Positions 62,336-64,000 of a stretch of DNA of 64,000 nt are shown here, piece by piece. A model generated the notes under the pieces. The model was not told the origin of the DNA and searched no databases. It was given only the letters and a program-made list of their open reading frames with translations. Source of the DNA: Aquila chrysaetos chrysaetos (Eukaryota; Chordata; Aves; Accipitriformes; Accipitridae); assembly GCF_900496995.4 (NCBI RefSeq), contig NC_044014.1, positions 23,024,234 to 23,088,233 on the forward strand, written 5' to 3'. A program made the translations under genes and the position numbers. Each line of letters starts with the position of its first letter. The first letter of the stretch is position 1.

Positions 62336-64000
62336 GTGAGGCGGGTCCCGGCCTCCCCCGGCGGCGCTCGGGCGGCAGCCCCGGCCTCCCCGCCCGCGGG
62401 CCCTGCTGCCGCCGAGGGGCGGCGGCGCCCGCAGCGGCCCGGAGAGCGCGGCCGGGCGGGGAGCGACGGGCCGCGGCCTGGGGGGGCGGGGGGGGGGGCG
62501 GCGGCGCCCCCTCCCCCCCCCGCGGGGCTTCCTTCTTATCTTCGCCCCCGCTCGGGTTGTTTTGGCTGCGCGGGCCGGGCTTCTACGGGATCGGGGCCCG
62601 TTCTCTCCAGTTGGGTGCGAGCGGGACGCTCGGGGAAGGGCTGCCGGAGTTGTCTGATCCGGTCGGGACCTCCCTGCGTTAGCCGTTAGCGTGGCAGCCG
62701 TGCGGCCGGGTGCGGTAGCGCTGAGCTAGCCGCCGCCTCTGCCAGCTTTTCCTGGAGCAGATAAAAGCCGCGGCAGGTACGCGTGCTTTGTTTAAAGAGG
62801 GCTGCCTCGCTGTTTGACTTGCGCTCTGCGGGAATAGCCGTTTGTTCCGCCAGGATGTTTGCGCTTGCTTCGGAACCAAAGTCCAAGCCCGAGCGGGGCT
62901 CCGCGCTGCCTGCGCGGTGACAGCCCGGTGGGAACGCGCTGCGGCGTGACAGCTCGCTTCGGGGAGAGGGAGGCATGGGGTGGGTCCAGGCTGAGGAGTA
63001 GGGGCAGGACAGGGGGCTCTCGGACTTGGAACGCTGACATGGACCCCTAAGGAAAACGGGTGCATAGAATGCTGCTGACTTGAGCGCTCACCTATTGGTG
63101 TGAGGATAGGTTTGCTAAAGTGCTTGCGGTATCACCCGAAAAGCATATCTAGGAAGTAAGTACCAGTGCTTCATCGGTTTCCGATTTTGTATCGGGGTGG
63201 TGTTAACCGTGGGTTTTGGTGTGGGAGGGTGGAAGTCTGCGCCGTGAGCTGAGATGTGATTGTGGAACGAGACTTTACTGAAAACCGTCCCCGTTTCCTC
63301 ACGAGTGGATTAGAGTGTGGCTGTGATTAAACACAATGTCTGTCTGTCAGAACTTTTGTGCTCTTAAGCAGCCTGGCTGGTGAACGCTTGCTCAGTTTCT
63401 TAACATAGCTTTCTCTAGGTGTGGTATGGTAAGCTTAATAAGTGTTTTTAATAAAACAGATAAGTAGCATTGATAGTTTTTGTATAAGCGGCAGTTAACT
63501 AGGTGCCTAATTCCATGCACTTATGAGACTTGAAAACTGTTTAGGATTGTCTTTATTTTTTAAAAGCGAAGGGGATTTATCAGTGCTGTAGTTAATGACA
63601 GAAAAGTTAAGCTAATATTGAATACTTTCAAGAAGCAGATATTCTTTGAACTAGCTTAGGTCCCAGTTTTGTTGCTGAACCTGCGTTTTAAGCTTAGGTT
63701 TCTGCTGAGGTGAAGTGGTTTTCAGCATAGCACTGTGTTTATTTTAAAGGCTCTTTGACTTGAGAGGTTCCTGATTATTCATTTAATATTGGTAGTCCTC
63801 TGGGGAAAAACGGGTTTCATAAAGCTGTCATTGAATTTATTTACTTTTGAGCTCTCCCTTCAAAAGTGAATTCTGATGGTTTTTAGGTCTTCTGAGTTAC
63901 TACCTAAACAATTACCAATGGAAATTACAAATTACTTTTGAAGGCTTGTCATTTTTTCATCTGAATTACTAATTCTTCAAGATTATAATGCTGTCTCTTG
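62336..64000 (+). other. TM9SF3 intron 1 (partial)
   Basis: The first 350 bp are still CpG island with long G and C runs; the rest is A/T-rich with no recognised repeat or exon. The intron continues past the window end. Confidence 0.8.

Larger units (their letters stand above)
61600..62680 (+). promoter_or_regulatory. TM9SF3 CpG-island promoter
   Basis: Very GC- and CpG-rich block around TM9SF3 exon 1, without a TATA box. It contains ETS-like CTTCCGG (about 62105) and GGAAGTGG (about 62142), TGACGTGG/ACGTGGC (62124-62132), and a YY1-type motif overlapping the ATG (62231-62241). Long open frames on both strands here are composition artefacts. Confidence 0.75.

Noticed and set aside
61810-62689. 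Long open frames on both strands (157-273 codons) at the TM9SF3 promoter
   Set aside because: Ala/Gly/Arg/Pro-rich translations of a CpG island; only the short segment coding for the TM9SF3 signal peptide matches a protein family.
1-64000. A novel system (CRISPR-like array, gene cluster, unknown large gene, tRNA or snoRNA set)
   Set aside because: Both strands were read for direct-repeat arrays, tRNA T-loop signatures and unassigned conserved coding stretches; every convincing coding signal belongs to NOLC1, PIK3AP1 or TM9SF3. Small structured RNAs in introns cannot be excluded without a covariance-model search.

Overview
The window is vertebrate, almost certainly avian, nuclear DNA. Three protein-coding genes with GT-AG introns are recognisable, two CR1 non-LTR fragments are present, and two solo LTRs belong to endogenous-retrovirus families I recognise as widespread in birds (more typical of Neoaves than of chicken, from memory). 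No bacterial, viral-genome or CRISPR-like content is present, and I found no convincing tRNA, rRNA or snoRNA gene.

Layout. (1) Positions 1-6539, minus strand: the 5' part of NOLC1 (Nopp140), eight coding exons, with the rest of the gene beyond position 1. Intron 7 holds a complete solo LTR (838-1430) with a 5-bp target duplication. (2) 6540-11114: a 4.6-kb intergenic segment between the head-to-head promoters of NOLC1 and PIK3AP1, each in a CpG island. (3) 11115-57461, plus strand: the complete PIK3AP1 (BCAP) coding region. Seventeen exons join without frame error into 2397 nt, predicting 798 residues; human is about 805. The domains are TIR, DBB, ankyrin, YxxM tyrosine motifs, a helical region and a proline-rich tail. 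Introns carry two antisense CR1 fragments and a second solo LTR (48617-49758). (4) 57462-62233: PIK3AP1 3' UTR, intergenic DNA and the TM9SF3 CpG-island promoter. (5) 62234-64000: TM9SF3 exon 1 (signal peptide and the mature N-terminus) and the start of its first intron.

The genes do not form a pathway. NOLC1 is a nucleolar/Cajal-body phosphoprotein, PIK3AP1 a B-cell and myeloid PI3K adaptor, and TM9SF3 a Golgi/endomembrane nonaspanin. PIK3AP1-TM9SF3 adjacency and orientation match human chromosome 10. NOLC1 next to PIK3AP1 does not, because in human NOLC1 lies several Mb away.

I did not find a new biological system. The points most worth checking are: a histidine where mammalian BCAP has its first YxxM tyrosine; two transposable elements lying 10 and 56 bp from PIK3AP1 splice sites; a solo LTR with an internal minisatellite that reads as a peptide repeat; an in-frame alternative donor for PIK3AP1 exon 14; and the one-cluster-per-exon structure of NOLC1.
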